Shown here: piece after piece, positions 47,157 through 56,517 of the stretch
Layout of the letters: each line of letters begins with the position of its first letter
How positions within the stretch are numbered: position 1 is the first letter of the stretch
Assembly (NCBI GenBank): GCA_029258955.1
Contig: JAPDJT010000028.1
Span: 1-64,000 of the forward strand
Direction: 5' to 3'
Length of the DNA: 64,000 bases
Source of the DNA: Thermoplasmatota archaeon
GTDB taxonomy: Archaea; Thermoplasmatota; E2; UBA202; JdFR-43
Made by a program: the position numbers and the translations under genes
Notes under the pieces: generated by a model
Told to the model about the DNA's origin: nothing
What the model saw: only the letters and a program-made list of their open reading frames with translations
The model's database searches: none

Positions 47157-47813
47157 ATGATGCCCAAGATTATTGTTATAACAGGTATTGATGGATCAGG
47201 AAAAAGCACACAAGCCCATCTGTTGAAGAAATATTTGGAAGAAATTGGAGCCAAAGTTGAAATTACTCATCAATTTGCACCAGAAACCTTATTTGGTAGA
47301 ATATTGCTTAGTAGGATAGGAACTAACTTAATGCAATTGGAAAAAAATACTTCTAAACTATCAAATCCCTCAAATACTCTCCTGCGATTGATAACATTTT
47401 TTGCTAAGATTGAAATATTATTGATGGGGATTTTCCACACATGGGTTAAAATTCTAAAAAATAGAAAAAACGAGTTTATAATTTTTGATCGATATTTCTA
47501 TGACAACATAATAAAGGTAAGATGGATGTATGGTTTATCCAATAAAATTCGAGAATTGCTCGAAAAGATAGTTCCTAAACCATATATTTTGTTCTATTTA
47601 GATGTTCCAGCAGAAATTGCTTGGGAAAGAGAGAAAAATGGTAGTACTACCTTAGAACAGCACATTAAAAAAAAGAATATATATGATGAATGGTTTAGAG
47701 AAGCATCTAAAATTTATAGAAATTTTTATAAAATAAGCACAAATAAAGAGAAATACTTGTGCCATATTGAAATAATAGACCTATTTAAAAAGAGTAGGAA
47801 GAATGATGAATAG
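47157..47813 (+). CDS. Thymidylate-kinase-like P-loop kinase
   Basis: 218 aa. Walker A GIDGSGKST at about residues 10-18, DRYFYDN (DRY/H-type substrate motif) near 115, and a LID-like region with WEREKNG. Members phosphorylate nucleoside monophosphates, but copies inside glycan clusters next to nucleotidyltransferases may act on other substrates; a housekeeping dTMP kinase role cannot be excluded. Either of two adjacent ATGs (47157, 47160) may be used. Overlaps the next gene by 11 bases. Confidence 0.8.
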   Translation: MMPKIIVITGIDGSGKSTQAHLLKKYLEEIGAKVEITHQFAPETLFGRILLSRIGTNLMQLEKNTSKLSNPSNTLLRLITFFAKIEILLMGIFHTWVKILKNRKNEFIIFDRYFYDNIIKVRWMYGLSNKIRELLEKIVPKPYILFYLDVPAEIAWEREKNGSTTLEQHIKKKNIYDEWFREASKIYRNFYKISTNKEKYLCHIEIIDLFKKSRKNDE

Positions 47814-48996
47814 AAATAGGACATCTAAGTCAGGAAGAATATTTTTCATAACCAACACCATATTGGATGGGAAAAATGCACAAACTACACATGTGATAGA
47901 ATTATTCATTAATCTTAAAAAAAGAGAAAGAGATATTATTGTTTTTGCCCCAAAACCGAAGAATATTATATACAAAAATGAAGAAATAATATATATCCCA
48001 ATACCTAAAATTGACTCTATTTTTTCCCAATTTTTATACCAGATTTTTTTATTCTTTTATCTTGTATTCCATTCTATTATTGATAGGCCACTTATATTTT
48101 ATGTGAGATTATCCATTCCAACATTTTCCCCGTTAATTGTATCAAAAATTTTCAAAATACCATACGTTGTTGAAAGAAATGATTCTGTAGCGTTGATAAA
48201 ATCAATCGGATTTTCTTCAAAATTATGGATAACTCTTGCAAAGCTTATAGAAAGGGTAAATTTCACACATGCAACAAGGATTATTGCAGTTACGCAAGGA
48301 CTCAAATATGAAATAAGAGAATTATATAATATTCCAGATGAAAGAATAGTTGTGATAGAAAATGGTGCAAATACAGATTTATTTAAACCAATGAGTAAAG
48401 AGAAATGTATTAAAGAGCTAAATTTGGATGAATCCCAGCACTATGTCTGTTTTGTGGGAAATTTAGCACCATGGCAAGGAGTAGAATATTTAATAGAAGC
48501 TGTTCCACTAATTTTAAAGAAAATTCCAAATACAAATTTTTTGATTGTTGGAGATGGAATGATGAAAGAAAAGCTTGTAAAGCTTGCAAAAAAAACTGGC
48601 ATATCTGATAAAATCATATTTACAGGTGCAGTCCCTTACGAAAAAGTTCCAAAGTACATTAACGCGAGCGATGTTTGTGTGGCACCATTTATTAAAGAAA
48701 GAAAACTAAAGATAGGTTTGTCTCCTTTAAAAATTTATGAATATTTATCATGTGAAAAACCAGTAGTTTCTACGCAAATCCCCAACTTAGAATTTATAGA
48801 AAGAGAAAATGCTGGAATATTGGTAGAACCAGAAAATCCGAAAGAACTCGCAAAAGCAATAGTAACTCTTTTAAATAATAGAAAACTGAGAAAAGAGATG
48901 GGTGAAAATGGTAGGAAATATGTAGTGAAGAAACATAGCTGGAAAATTGTTGCAAAGAGAGTTGCAGAGGTCTGTGAAGAGGTTATAGCAACTTGA
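47803..48996 (+). CDS. GT4 glycosyltransferase 3
   Basis: 397 aa GT-B protein. A basic N-terminus precedes FFITNTILDGKNAQTTHV; the donor domain has GNLAPWQGVEYLIEA, VGDGMMKEKL and LSPLKIYEYLSCEKPVVST. A hydrophobic segment at about 65-85 may attach it to the membrane. Closes the first glycan sub-operon; a small hairpin follows. Confidence 0.88.
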   Translation: MMNRNRTSKSGRIFFITNTILDGKNAQTTHVIELFINLKKRERDIIVFAPKPKNIIYKNEEIIYIPIPKIDSIFSQFLYQIFLFFYLVFHSIIDRPLIFYVRLSIPTFSPLIVSKIFKIPYVVERNDSVALIKSIGFSSKLWITLAKLIERVNFTHATRIIAVTQGLKYEIRELYNIPDERIVVIENGANTDLFKPMSKEKCIKELNLDESQHYVCFVGNLAPWQGVEYLIEAVPLILKKIPNTNFLIVGDGMMKEKLVKLAKKTGISDKIIFTGAVPYEKVPKYINASDVCVAPFIKERKLKIGLSPLKIYEYLSCEKPVVSTQIPNLEFIERENAGILVEPENPKELAKAIVTLLNNRKLRKEMGENGRKYVVKKHSWKIVAKRVAEVCEEVIAT

Positions 48997-49011
48997 AAAT
49001 TATTTCAATCG

Positions 49012-49032
49012 TTGTGGATAAATAGACCACAA
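49012..49032. promoter_or_regulatory. Small inverted repeat between glycan sub-operons
   Basis: TTGTGG (49012-49017) and CCACAA (49027-49032) pair perfectly across nine bases, between the GT4 stop and a TATA-like TCTTATATTG (about 49057-49066) before wbpE. Could be an operator or weak terminator. Confidence 0.35.
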
Positions 49033-49085
49033 TTTGAATATGCTAGCTTCAGCAAACACTCTTATATTGTGAGGTGATCTTAACC

Positions 49086-50177
49086 ATGATCCCAATAGCA
49101 AAACCACTAATAGACGAATCGGAAATTGAAAACGTTGTAGAAGTGCTAAAATCTGGAATGCTTGCCAGTGGGGAATGGGTAAGAAGTTTTGAAGAAGAGT
49201 TTGCGAAATATATAGAGGTGAGATACGCCGTAGCTACAACAAGCGGGACGGTGGCGCTAGACATCGCATTAAAAGCCTTGGGTGTGGGAAATGGAGATGA
49301 AGTAATAGTGCCGGATTTTACGTTTATAGCTACAGCCAATGCTGTGTTATTCCAAAACGCAAAACCGATTTTTGTGGATGTAGATGAAAAAACATTCACT
49401 ATAGACCCTGATGATGTGTTAGAAAAGATTACATCGAAGACAAAAGCGGTCATAGGTGTACACCTATTCGGCCACCCATTTGATGTAAAAGCTATACAGG
49501 AGATTTGCGAGGATCATAATTTATTCCTAATTGAAGATTGCGCTCAAGCTCATGGGGCAGAATATAAAGGGAAGAAGGTAGGATGCTTTGGAACTGTCAA
49601 CTGCTTTTCGTTCTACGCTACAAAAAACATTACAACGGGTGAAGGGGGTATGGTGCTGACTAATGACGGAGAATTAGAAAGGAGATTAAGGCTTATAATC
49701 AATCATGGACAGGACAAAAAGTATTTGCACACAATCTTGGGATATAACTATCGAATGACGAATATTCAGGCTGCAATCGGCATTGCACAGCTGAGAAAGC
49801 TCGATGACTTTAATGAAAGAAGAATAAGAAACGCAGAGTATCTGAATAAGCATTTGAAAGCACCACTTGAAACACCATACAAAGAAAAGGATGTGAAGCA
49901 TGTTTATCACCAATACGTGGTCAAGATCAAGAAGGATTTCCCCATGAGTAGAGATGACTTCATTAATTATCTAAAGGAAAAAGGAATCGGTACAGCCATC
50001 CACTACCCCCTGCCCATTCATAAGCAACCGTTGTATCGGAAGCTCGGTTATCCAGAGGATATGTGTCCGGTTTCTGCAGAACTCTCAAAAGTCGTTTTGA
50101 GCCTACCTGTACATCCAGCACTAACGGATGAAGAATTAAAATACATTTGCGAGACAATTAATGACATAGGTGATTAG
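49086..50177 (+). CDS. wbpE: DegT/DnrJ/EryC1 aminotransferase, WbpE-like
   Basis: 363 aa from the ATG at 49086, which follows GAGGTGATC at proper spacing; a GTG four codons upstream overlaps that site. PLP lysine K180 in FYATKNITTGEGGM; family motifs TSGTVALDIAL, PDFTFIATANAV, EDCAQAHGA and GYNYRMTNIQAAIG. Predicted to aminate UDP-3-keto-GlcNAcA, by analogy with WbpE and from the presence of WbpB-, WbpD- and WbpA-like genes in the same operon. G+C and codon use look higher than in neighbouring genes. Confidence 0.88.
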   Translation: MIPIAKPLIDESEIENVVEVLKSGMLASGEWVRSFEEEFAKYIEVRYAVATTSGTVALDIALKALGVGNGDEVIVPDFTFIATANAVLFQNAKPIFVDVDEKTFTIDPDDVLEKITSKTKAVIGVHLFGHPFDVKAIQEICEDHNLFLIEDCAQAHGAEYKGKKVGCFGTVNCFSFYATKNITTGEGGMVLTNDGELERRLRLIINHGQDKKYLHTILGYNYRMTNIQAAIGIAQLRKLDDFNERRIRNAEYLNKHLKAPLETPYKEKDVKHVYHQYVVKIKKDFPMSRDDFINYLKEKGIGTAIHYPLPIHKQPLYRKLGYPEDMCPVSAELSKVVLSLPVHPALTDEELKYICETINDIGD

Positions 50178-51095
50178 ATGAACGTTGGGGTAATCGGGGT
50201 AGGGGTAATGGGGAGAAATCATGTGCGAATATATTCCGAGCTAAGAGATGTCAATAAAGTTTACCTATACGATGTTGATAAGGCTGTGTTAAGGAAAGTA
50301 TGTGAGCAGTATGGGGCTATTGCTTTTGATTCTGTGGATTCGTTACTAAAAAAAGTCGATGCCGTGAGTATATGTGTTCCAACCATGTATCATTTCAAGG
50401 TCGCGAAAATGGCGATTAAGAGTGAAGTTAGTTGCTTGATCGAGAAACCTGTTACATCCACATCAAAAGAGGGGGAAAAACTGCTAAAGATTGCTAAAAA
50501 CAGAGAACATTTAACCACTGGAGTTGGACACGTTGAAAGGTTTAATCCGGTTGTAAAAGAGGTAAAAAAGCTCATGAAAGAGCCTAAATATATAGAAATA
50601 CGAAGACACAATCCGGCCTCATCAAGGATAACGGATGCAAATGTTGTAGTTGATTTAATGATCCATGATATAGATTTGGTCTGGAACTACTTCTTTAACC
50701 AGAGTGAAAACGTTGAGCTTTATTCAGCAGGAAACGATGACATTCGAAAGGTAGTTGCGAAGTTTGGAGACAGCATAGTCTCGCTATCCGCGAGCAGAGT
50801 CGCCTGTAAGAAGATAAGGACCATATATATTGAAGAGGATGGATTTACGATTGATGGGGATTTCATGACTCAGGAAGTATACATCTATAGGAAGCCGGAA
50901 AAATACGGGGAAGAGGATATGAGATACACACAGGAGAACATAATTGAAAAGGTGCTTGTTAGCAGAGTCGAGCCGTTAAGAGAGGAGCTGAAAACGTTCA
51001 TCGATTGTGTTAAGAAAGGAAAACAATTCCCCATTACGCTCGAGCACGGAATCCTTAACCTGAAAATTGCAGAAAGAATTGAGGGGATAAGATGA
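50178..51095 (+). CDS. wbpB: Gfo/Idh/MocA oxidoreductase, WbpB-like
   Basis: 305 aa. NAD-binding GVIGVGVMGRNHVRIY at the N-terminus, EKPVTS near residue 95, and HVERFNPVV with a conserved MIHDIDLV segment. By analogy with WbpB it oxidises C3 of UDP-GlcNAcA to the 3-keto sugar used by the adjacent aminotransferase. It starts immediately after the wbpE stop and overlaps wbpD by four bases. Confidence 0.85.
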   Translation: MNVGVIGVGVMGRNHVRIYSELRDVNKVYLYDVDKAVLRKVCEQYGAIAFDSVDSLLKKVDAVSICVPTMYHFKVAKMAIKSEVSCLIEKPVTSTSKEGEKLLKIAKNREHLTTGVGHVERFNPVVKEVKKLMKEPKYIEIRRHNPASSRITDANVVVDLMIHDIDLVWNYFFNQSENVELYSAGNDDIRKVVAKFGDSIVSLSASRVACKKIRTIYIEEDGFTIDGDFMTQEVYIYRKPEKYGEEDMRYTQENIIEKVLVSRVEPLREELKTFIDCVKKGKQFPITLEHGILNLKIAERIEGIR

Positions 51096-51664
51096 AATAT
51101 TTCAAGCATCCAACCGCAGTAGTAGAGAGCGAAGATATAGGGGAAGGGACGAAGATATGGCACTTTGCACATGTAAGGGAGAAAGCAAAGATTGGAAGAA
51201 ATTGCAATATCGGAAAGGGAGTTTACATAGATACTGAAGTTGAAATAGGAGATAACGTAAAAATACAGAATTTTGTTTCCGTTTACAGAGGAGTCAGGAT
51301 AGAGGATGATGTGTTCATTGGTCCCTCTGTCACGTTCACAAACGATTTGTATCCGAGAGCTTTCATCTGGGAGGGGGATAAAATAATTCCAACCTTGGTT
51401 AAGAAGGGTGCAAGCATAGGGGCGAACTCAACCATCATTTGCGGAGTTACGATTGGTAAGTATGCCATGATAGGAGCTGGAAGCGTTGTAACCAAGGATA
51501 TTCCACCTTTTGGCTTAGTATATGGCAATCCTGCGAGGTTGAGAGGTTTTGTTTGTTACTGTGGAAAAAAGTTGAGTGAAATTCTAGAAGAAAATGATGA
51601 AAAAATCATTTATAAATGTCCATGTGGAAAAAATATAGAAATTAGGAAGGAGTGGTTGAAGTGA
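51092..51664 (+). CDS. wbpD: Left-handed beta-helix acetyltransferase, WbpD-like, with zinc-like tail
   Basis: 190 aa. Hexapeptide repeats form a beta-helix over about 10-145 (IGRNCNIGKGVYI, ASIGANSTIICGVTIGKYAM), ending in the usual VYGNPARLRGFV. By analogy with WbpD it acetylates the 3-amino group to give UDP-GlcNAc3NAcA. The last 40 residues carry CYCGKKL and CPCGKN, probably a small zinc ribbon. Overlaps wbpB by four bases and the wbpA GTG by four bases (GTGA). Confidence 0.88.
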   Translation: MKYFKHPTAVVESEDIGEGTKIWHFAHVREKAKIGRNCNIGKGVYIDTEVEIGDNVKIQNFVSVYRGVRIEDDVFIGPSVTFTNDLYPRAFIWEGDKIIPTLVKKGASIGANSTIICGVTIGKYAMIGAGSVVTKDIPPFGLVYGNPARLRGFVCYCGKKLSEILEENDEKIIYKCPCGKNIEIRKEWLK

Positions 51665-52830
51665 AGGTCGCTGTAATCGGGCTGGGGAAAGCTGGACTGC
51701 CATTAGCTGCTGTTATAGCTGATAGCGGCTTTGAAGTCGTTGGCGTCGATATCGATGAGAGAAAATGCGAAATGATAAATAACGGTATAAATCCGATCCC
51801 AGAAGAGGCTGGATTGGATGAACTGATTAAAAAGCACGGCGGCAAAAACCTGATTGCAACACCCAGTTACGAAGATGCAACAGACTGTAACGTGTTTGTT
51901 GTAATAGTGCCCTTGCTTATCGATGAAGATCACAATCCAGATTTTAGGATCTTGGAGGATGCTTTCAGAAACGTGGGTAAAGTGTTGAAGAAAAGAGACT
52001 TGGTTGTTTTGGAAACCACAGTCCCACCAATGGCTACTGAGACCTTGGCAAAAAGATGGCTTGAAGAAGAGAGTGGACTGAAGCTTGGTGATTTTTATTT
52101 GGCGTATTCTCCGGAGAGGATAATGACAGGCTATAGCATCTCTCGATTGAAAAAGTTTCCGAAAGTTATAGGAGGGGTGAATGAAGAGAGCGGGACTAGA
52201 GCTTTCGAAATTTACAGAAAGTTCATTCCAAATCTACATTTGGTTTCATCTGCGAGAGTCGCAGAATTCATCAAGCTGATAGAAGGATGTTACAGGGATG
52301 TGAACATTGCACTGGCAAATGAGCTTTTCAAGATTGCAAATGAGCTTGGTGTTGATTTCTATGAAGCAAGGGAATATGCCAATCATGAATACTGTCATAT
52401 ACATCTGCCATCCACTGGAGTTGGCGGACATTGTATTCCTGTGTATCCATGGTTTTTGATTAAAGAAATGGAGAAAAGAGAGAAGTTTAACTATGTGAGA
52501 TTGCTTAGGGTGGCTAGAGAGATAAATGACGGAATGGTAAATTACTGGGCTGAAAAGATAGTTTTAGAGTGCATGAAAATCGATAAGCCTTTGAATGATG
52601 TTAAGATATGCATTAAAGGCATTACATTCAGGAAAGGTGTTAAAGAGCTTTACCACAGCAGAAACCTTGCTTTGGCAAAGCTTTTGATGGAAAAAAGGTT
52701 GAACGTATTCGTTTACGATGAGATGTTTAACAAGGAAGAGATTGAAAAATTAGGGTTGAAGTGGATTGAACCCAATGAAGCGGATCTTGTATTTGATGCT
52801 TTTGAGTTAAAGATAGCTTGGAATGTTTAG
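51661..52830 (+). CDS. wbpA: UDP-N-acetylglucosamine/mannosamine 6-dehydrogenase, WbpA-like
   Basis: 389 aa from the GTG at 51661, chosen because it overlaps the wbpD stop as GTGA and follows AAGGAG at eight bases. NAD-binding VAVIGLGKAGLPLA; the dehydrogenase motif GVGGHCIPVYPWF contains the catalytic cysteine; the SPERIMTG segment is typical of the family. Oxidises UDP-HexNAc to the uronic acid. With wbpE-wbpB-wbpD it would complete a path to a 2,3-diacetamido glucuronic acid donor. Confidence 0.9.
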   Translation: MKVAVIGLGKAGLPLAAVIADSGFEVVGVDIDERKCEMINNGINPIPEEAGLDELIKKHGGKNLIATPSYEDATDCNVFVVIVPLLIDEDHNPDFRILEDAFRNVGKVLKKRDLVVLETTVPPMATETLAKRWLEEESGLKLGDFYLAYSPERIMTGYSISRLKKFPKVIGGVNEESGTRAFEIYRKFIPNLHLVSSARVAEFIKLIEGCYRDVNIALANELFKIANELGVDFYEAREYANHEYCHIHLPSTGVGGHCIPVYPWFLIKEMEKREKFNYVRLLRVAREINDGMVNYWAEKIVLECMKIDKPLNDVKICIKGITFRKGVKELYHSRNLALAKLLMEKRLNVFVYDEMFNKEEIEKLGLKWIEPNEADLVFDAFELKIAWNV

Positions 52831-52919
52831 CATATCCCGAGAATATAAAACTGGAGTGGTTATCATTCATGTAATGAAGAAAAACAGGTTAAAAATTTTA
52901 AAATTATTTAACATCATTT

Positions 52920-53057
52920 ATGGTTTGGTTCGTTGAGAAATATCTCGTCCATGATTCATATTCCAGAGCCGATCAATTATTTGGGTGTAAGCTCTGGAAG
53001 ATATGGATATCAACAAGTGAGATGCTGAAAAGAATTGAAGTTTTGACGAAAAAATAG
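52920..53057 (+). CDS. Possible small protein, 45 aa
   Basis: An ATG-started frame of 45 codons (begins MVWFVEKYLVHDSY, ends RIEVLTKK) with an AT-rich TATA-like stretch about 25 bases upstream. Its G+C resembles the wbp operon. It could be a real short gene or a remnant of a transferred gene; no family recognised. Confidence 0.3.
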   Translation: MVWFVEKYLVHDSYSRADQLFGCKLWKIWISTSEMLKRIEVLTKK

Positions 53058-53082
53058 ATTTCCAACAAAAAACACTTAAAAA

Positions 53083-53095
53083 TTTTATATAATGG
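53083..53095 (+). promoter_or_regulatory. TATA box for the GT-C/flippase sub-operon
   Basis: TTTTATATAATGG; expected start near 53115, with GGAGAG about eight bases before the ATG at 53134. Confidence 0.5.
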
Positions 53096-53133
53096 AAGAA
53101 TACAAAATGAGGCGTACCTAATGGAGAGATAAC

Positions 53134-55059
53134 ATGAAAATTTCATTTAATCTACTAAAGTTGAAGGAAATGGAATTGGATTTAGCAATTGCAATTTTGG
53201 GAATATTTGCAGGAATCTCATTTCTATTTGAATCAATTATATGTGGCAACAATCATTTTCACTATTTTGTAGTATTATTCTTCCCTTCTTTGTTATACGT
53301 ATTTTTTGGAAAAAGAGCAACACACAAAATTCCCGATCTTTCCTTTAGCAAAAATTTTATTTTAGCATGGATTGCTATTTTTTTAATATTGATATTTTTA
53401 ATAATTTGGATTTCACATACAAATTTATACTATAAGCCCCCAATATACTTTTTTTTATGTTCTTTTGCAACCCTTCCTATTATACTGCACATATTCGGTT
53501 GCAATACTAAAAAAATTGATCATCTGTGGATTATTTTATTTGAGATAATAATTCTTTCCGTAGTGGTAAGATATTCCTTTTATTATGATTCTGCGGGAAT
53601 TTATGGTCAAGATCCTTGGTGGCATACACAATGGATAAAAGAAACCTTTGAACAGGGACATCTTACCCCAGGCAAATACTTAAGAAATACTTACTATAAT
53701 TTCCCAATATACCACTTGCTAAATGGAATCACAAGCAAACTTTCCACGTTATCTATACATGATGGCCTTTTTGTTTCAACAGGAATAATAGGAAACTGTG
53801 TTGTGCCAATTCTTTTTGTTTTTTTGATTGTTAGAAAAATTTTTGGAACAAAAATTGCATTATTTTCTACAATGATATATAACCTCTCACGTTATCAGAT
53901 AGAACACGGCATTTCAATAACCCCTATGACATTAGGTACAGGGCTGTTTGTCATTGTCTTGTACCTTGCTTTTTCCCTACATAATATAAAGAAACCGTTT
54001 AATATTCTTCTTTTGGGATTTTTCTCAATAATCGTGGTGATGGTGCATCCATTGACAACTTTAATAACTCTTGTTACCGTAACCATGATCATTCTAGTGG
54101 ATAGTTTTTATAATAATAAAATAAATAAAATAAAAAAAAGCAAAATTCTGTTTATGATAATTTTTATTACAATCCTTGCAATCTTTACAATATTCGTGTG
54201 GTCTAGAAAGGGACCCCATCCCACATCATTCTTGGAAAGTATGGTTATACCTCGCTTAAATATGATTTTTTCCCACTTTAAGAGCAATATAATAAAAAAT
54301 ACATCCCCGCATTTTATAACATATACAAGCTATCTTCTGTTAGCATCCAACCTATTGTTATTATTATTTTTTGCTTTTTTTGCAACTTTTTATTGCATTA
54401 GTAAAAAGGAGAGAGATAAAGAAAAATTGCTTATGATATTAATGTTGATAGTTCTTAGTAGTGCCATGACGATTTCTAATATCTTTTCTTGGCCATTACT
54501 TCCATGGAGATGGTATATTTATATTTTTATTCCATTATCACCATTAGGAACCGTAGGATTGTTGAAATTAAGCGCTATTACAAATAAAAGTTTTATTAGA
54601 TCGTCTATAATAGCAATAGGCATTGTATTAGTGGTCCTTTTTGCTCAGATAGGATTAAGTGTTAACAAACATTCCCCCCTCTTTTATGCAGGTTATTCTT
54701 CTAGAAGGGCTGCGTGGATGGACTCAGAAATAGTTGCAGCCAAAACATTATATAAGATGTCGTGCGGCAATATTATAACTGATAGGTATTACGGAAACAT
54801 CATTCCCTATATAATAAACCAAAGTAATTATCTTGAAATGTGCTCTAAAGAAAATAATATATTTATCTGGAGGAACTACTTTCCAACTCATCCAGAATGG
54901 AATAAAAAGTATATAGATGCGGTTCATTTAGGAAAGAGACACTCTCACGTGACGCTACCTACTTGTATTTATGATTTCATGAAAAAAAACGATATAATAA
55001 TGGATCCTGTAATATATTCAAATGGAGATATATGCGCTTTCATCAGGGTTAAAAAATGA
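53134..55059 (+). CDS. GT-C-type integral membrane glycosyltransferase
   Basis: 641 aa with about 12 membrane helices. After the first helices an external loop has YGQDPWWHTQWIKETFEQGH, similar in layout to the acidic-aromatic motif of STT3/ArnT-type GT-C enzymes (DPxxH). The soluble C-terminal part (about 530-641) lacks the WWDYG motif of oligosaccharyltransferases, so it is not a canonical AglB. Probably uses a lipid-linked sugar on the outer face. Overlaps the flippase gene by four bases. Confidence 0.7.
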   Translation: MKISFNLLKLKEMELDLAIAILGIFAGISFLFESIICGNNHFHYFVVLFFPSLLYVFFGKRATHKIPDLSFSKNFILAWIAIFLILIFLIIWISHTNLYYKPPIYFFLCSFATLPIILHIFGCNTKKIDHLWIILFEIIILSVVVRYSFYYDSAGIYGQDPWWHTQWIKETFEQGHLTPGKYLRNTYYNFPIYHLLNGITSKLSTLSIHDGLFVSTGIIGNCVVPILFVFLIVRKIFGTKIALFSTMIYNLSRYQIEHGISITPMTLGTGLFVIVLYLAFSLHNIKKPFNILLLGFFSIIVVMVHPLTTLITLVTVTMIILVDSFYNNKINKIKKSKILFMIIFITILAIFTIFVWSRKGPHPTSFLESMVIPRLNMIFSHFKSNIIKNTSPHFITYTSYLLLASNLLLLLFFAFFATFYCISKKERDKEKLLMILMLIVLSSAMTISNIFSWPLLPWRWYIYIFIPLSPLGTVGLLKLSAITNKSFIRSSIIAIGIVLVVLFAQIGLSVNKHSPLFYAGYSSRRAAWMDSEIVAAKTLYKMSCGNIITDRYYGNIIPYIINQSNYLEMCSKENNIFIWRNYFPTHPEWNKKYIDAVHLGKRHSHVTLPTCIYDFMKKNDIIMDPVIYSNGDICAFIRVKK

Positions 55060-56513
55060 AATCACAAGATATAAAGAAGTTTGGCTTTGATGTAGGCTGG
55101 GTTTTTTTTAGTTCCATCATTACCCTTTTCATAGGATTTATTATTCGTCCATTACTTGCCAGATGGCTGGGGCCAGATGGTCTTGGCTTATATTCAGTTA
55201 TTTTCACAATTTATGTAATATTTCTTATTCCTGCCAATCTTGGACTTTCGCCCGCAGTTGTAAAGTATGTAGCCCAATACAAAGAGAAAAGAAAAGAAGT
55301 ATCTAAAATTTCATCTGCTGGCCTTTTAGTCTCTCTTATTTTTGGGACAATCACAAGTGTTATCTTGTATTTTTTATCACCTTATATCACAGATTTTTTT
55401 GATATGTCAAAGCTTTTGAATCTAATTCCAATATTATGTATAGTTTTTCCGTTAGCATCTTTTTTTCAGACGGAGCTGGGTATACTAAATGGTTTAAGAG
55501 AGATGAGGCATTTTGCTTTTTTAACCATATTCCAGCAAATTTGTATGGCTTTTTTTATAATAATTTTGGTATCATGCGGATTTGGAGTATGGGGTGCAGT
55601 GATTGGAATTGTTTCCTCACCATTATTACCTATTGTAGTTGGATTATTTCTTCTTAATAAAAACGGAATTCATTGGGACTTTTCAGAATTTCTTTTCTAT
55701 TCAAAAGAACTCTCATCATTTGGCTGGAAATTGGCTGGGGCAAATGCTGTAAATGAATTGAATAACAGATTGGATATCCTTTTGATTGGTTATTTTTTAT
55801 CGGCAACTGATGTTGGATATTATAGTGTTTCCTTGACACTTGCAAAATTTTTTTGGTTTATACCGCAGAGCATACAGAAAATAACATATCCTGCTACTGC
55901 TGAATATTGGCATAAAGGCAACCATGATGCATTAAATAAAATGATAGATAAGACAATGAAATATTGCATGATTATTTTAGTATCAGTTGGGCTGGGAGTG
56001 GGTTTTTTTGCAAAAGATATTGTTACAATTCTATTCACAAAAAAATTTATTTCTGCTGTTTTACCGCTACAGATATTACTTATTGGCACTGTAATAAGAG
56101 GCATGATTCAGCCGATAGGTGTATCCCTTTCAGCAATCGGAAGGCCAGATTTACCCTTAAAAATATCTACTTTTATTTTGATAACCAATGCATTGATGAA
56201 CATTATTTTAATACCAAGAATAGGCATTGCCGGAGCAGCGATAGCAACCACCATATCATTAACCGCGGGGACTTTTATTAGCTTGTACTTAGTGGTAAAA
56301 CATTTATCTGTAAAAATTGATATTGGGTGGTATCTAAGAATGTTAGGAGTTGTTATTTTATCCATAATTCTTTTTAAATTTGGCGTATCTTTTGCAAATC
56401 CATACATAATTGGCGGAATAATATTGATTGGCTATATCATAATAACAATCCAATTCTTTCTCACAAGAAAAGATAAAGATATATTTATTCATTTATTGAT
56501 GCCATGGAGGTAA
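55056..56513 (+). CDS. Wzx-like oligosaccharide flippase (MATE/MOP superfamily)
   Basis: 485 aa with about 14 hydrophobic helices. The N-terminal IIRPLLARWLGPDGLGLYS and central ANAVNELNNRLDILLIGYFL match polysaccharide exporters. Would flip lipid-linked glycans across the membrane for use by the GT-C protein encoded just upstream. Coupled by a four-base overlap. Confidence 0.88.
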   Translation: MKSQDIKKFGFDVGWVFFSSIITLFIGFIIRPLLARWLGPDGLGLYSVIFTIYVIFLIPANLGLSPAVVKYVAQYKEKRKEVSKISSAGLLVSLIFGTITSVILYFLSPYITDFFDMSKLLNLIPILCIVFPLASFFQTELGILNGLREMRHFAFLTIFQQICMAFFIIILVSCGFGVWGAVIGIVSSPLLPIVVGLFLLNKNGIHWDFSEFLFYSKELSSFGWKLAGANAVNELNNRLDILLIGYFLSATDVGYYSVSLTLAKFFWFIPQSIQKITYPATAEYWHKGNHDALNKMIDKTMKYCMIILVSVGLGVGFFAKDIVTILFTKKFISAVLPLQILLIGTVIRGMIQPIGVSLSAIGRPDLPLKISTFILITNALMNIILIPRIGIAGAAIATTISLTAGTFISLYLVVKHLSVKIDIGWYLRMLGVVILSIILFKFGVSFANPYIIGGIILIGYIIITIQFFLTRKDKDIFIHLLMPWR

Positions 56514-56517
56514 ATTT

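Larger units (their letters stand above)
52831..53133. other. Intergenic region between wbpA and the GT-C gene
   Basis: About 300 bases. It holds one possible 45-codon gene (52920-53057) and, at the right, TTTTATATAATGG (53083-53095) as a TATA box about 45 bases before the next ATG. I see no RNA gene or repeat. Confidence 0.5.

Noticed and set aside
53134-55059. Oligosaccharyltransferase AglB/STT3
   Set aside because: The membrane topology and DPWWH motif are suggestive, but the WWDYG-type catalytic motif in the soluble domain is missing and the domain is short.
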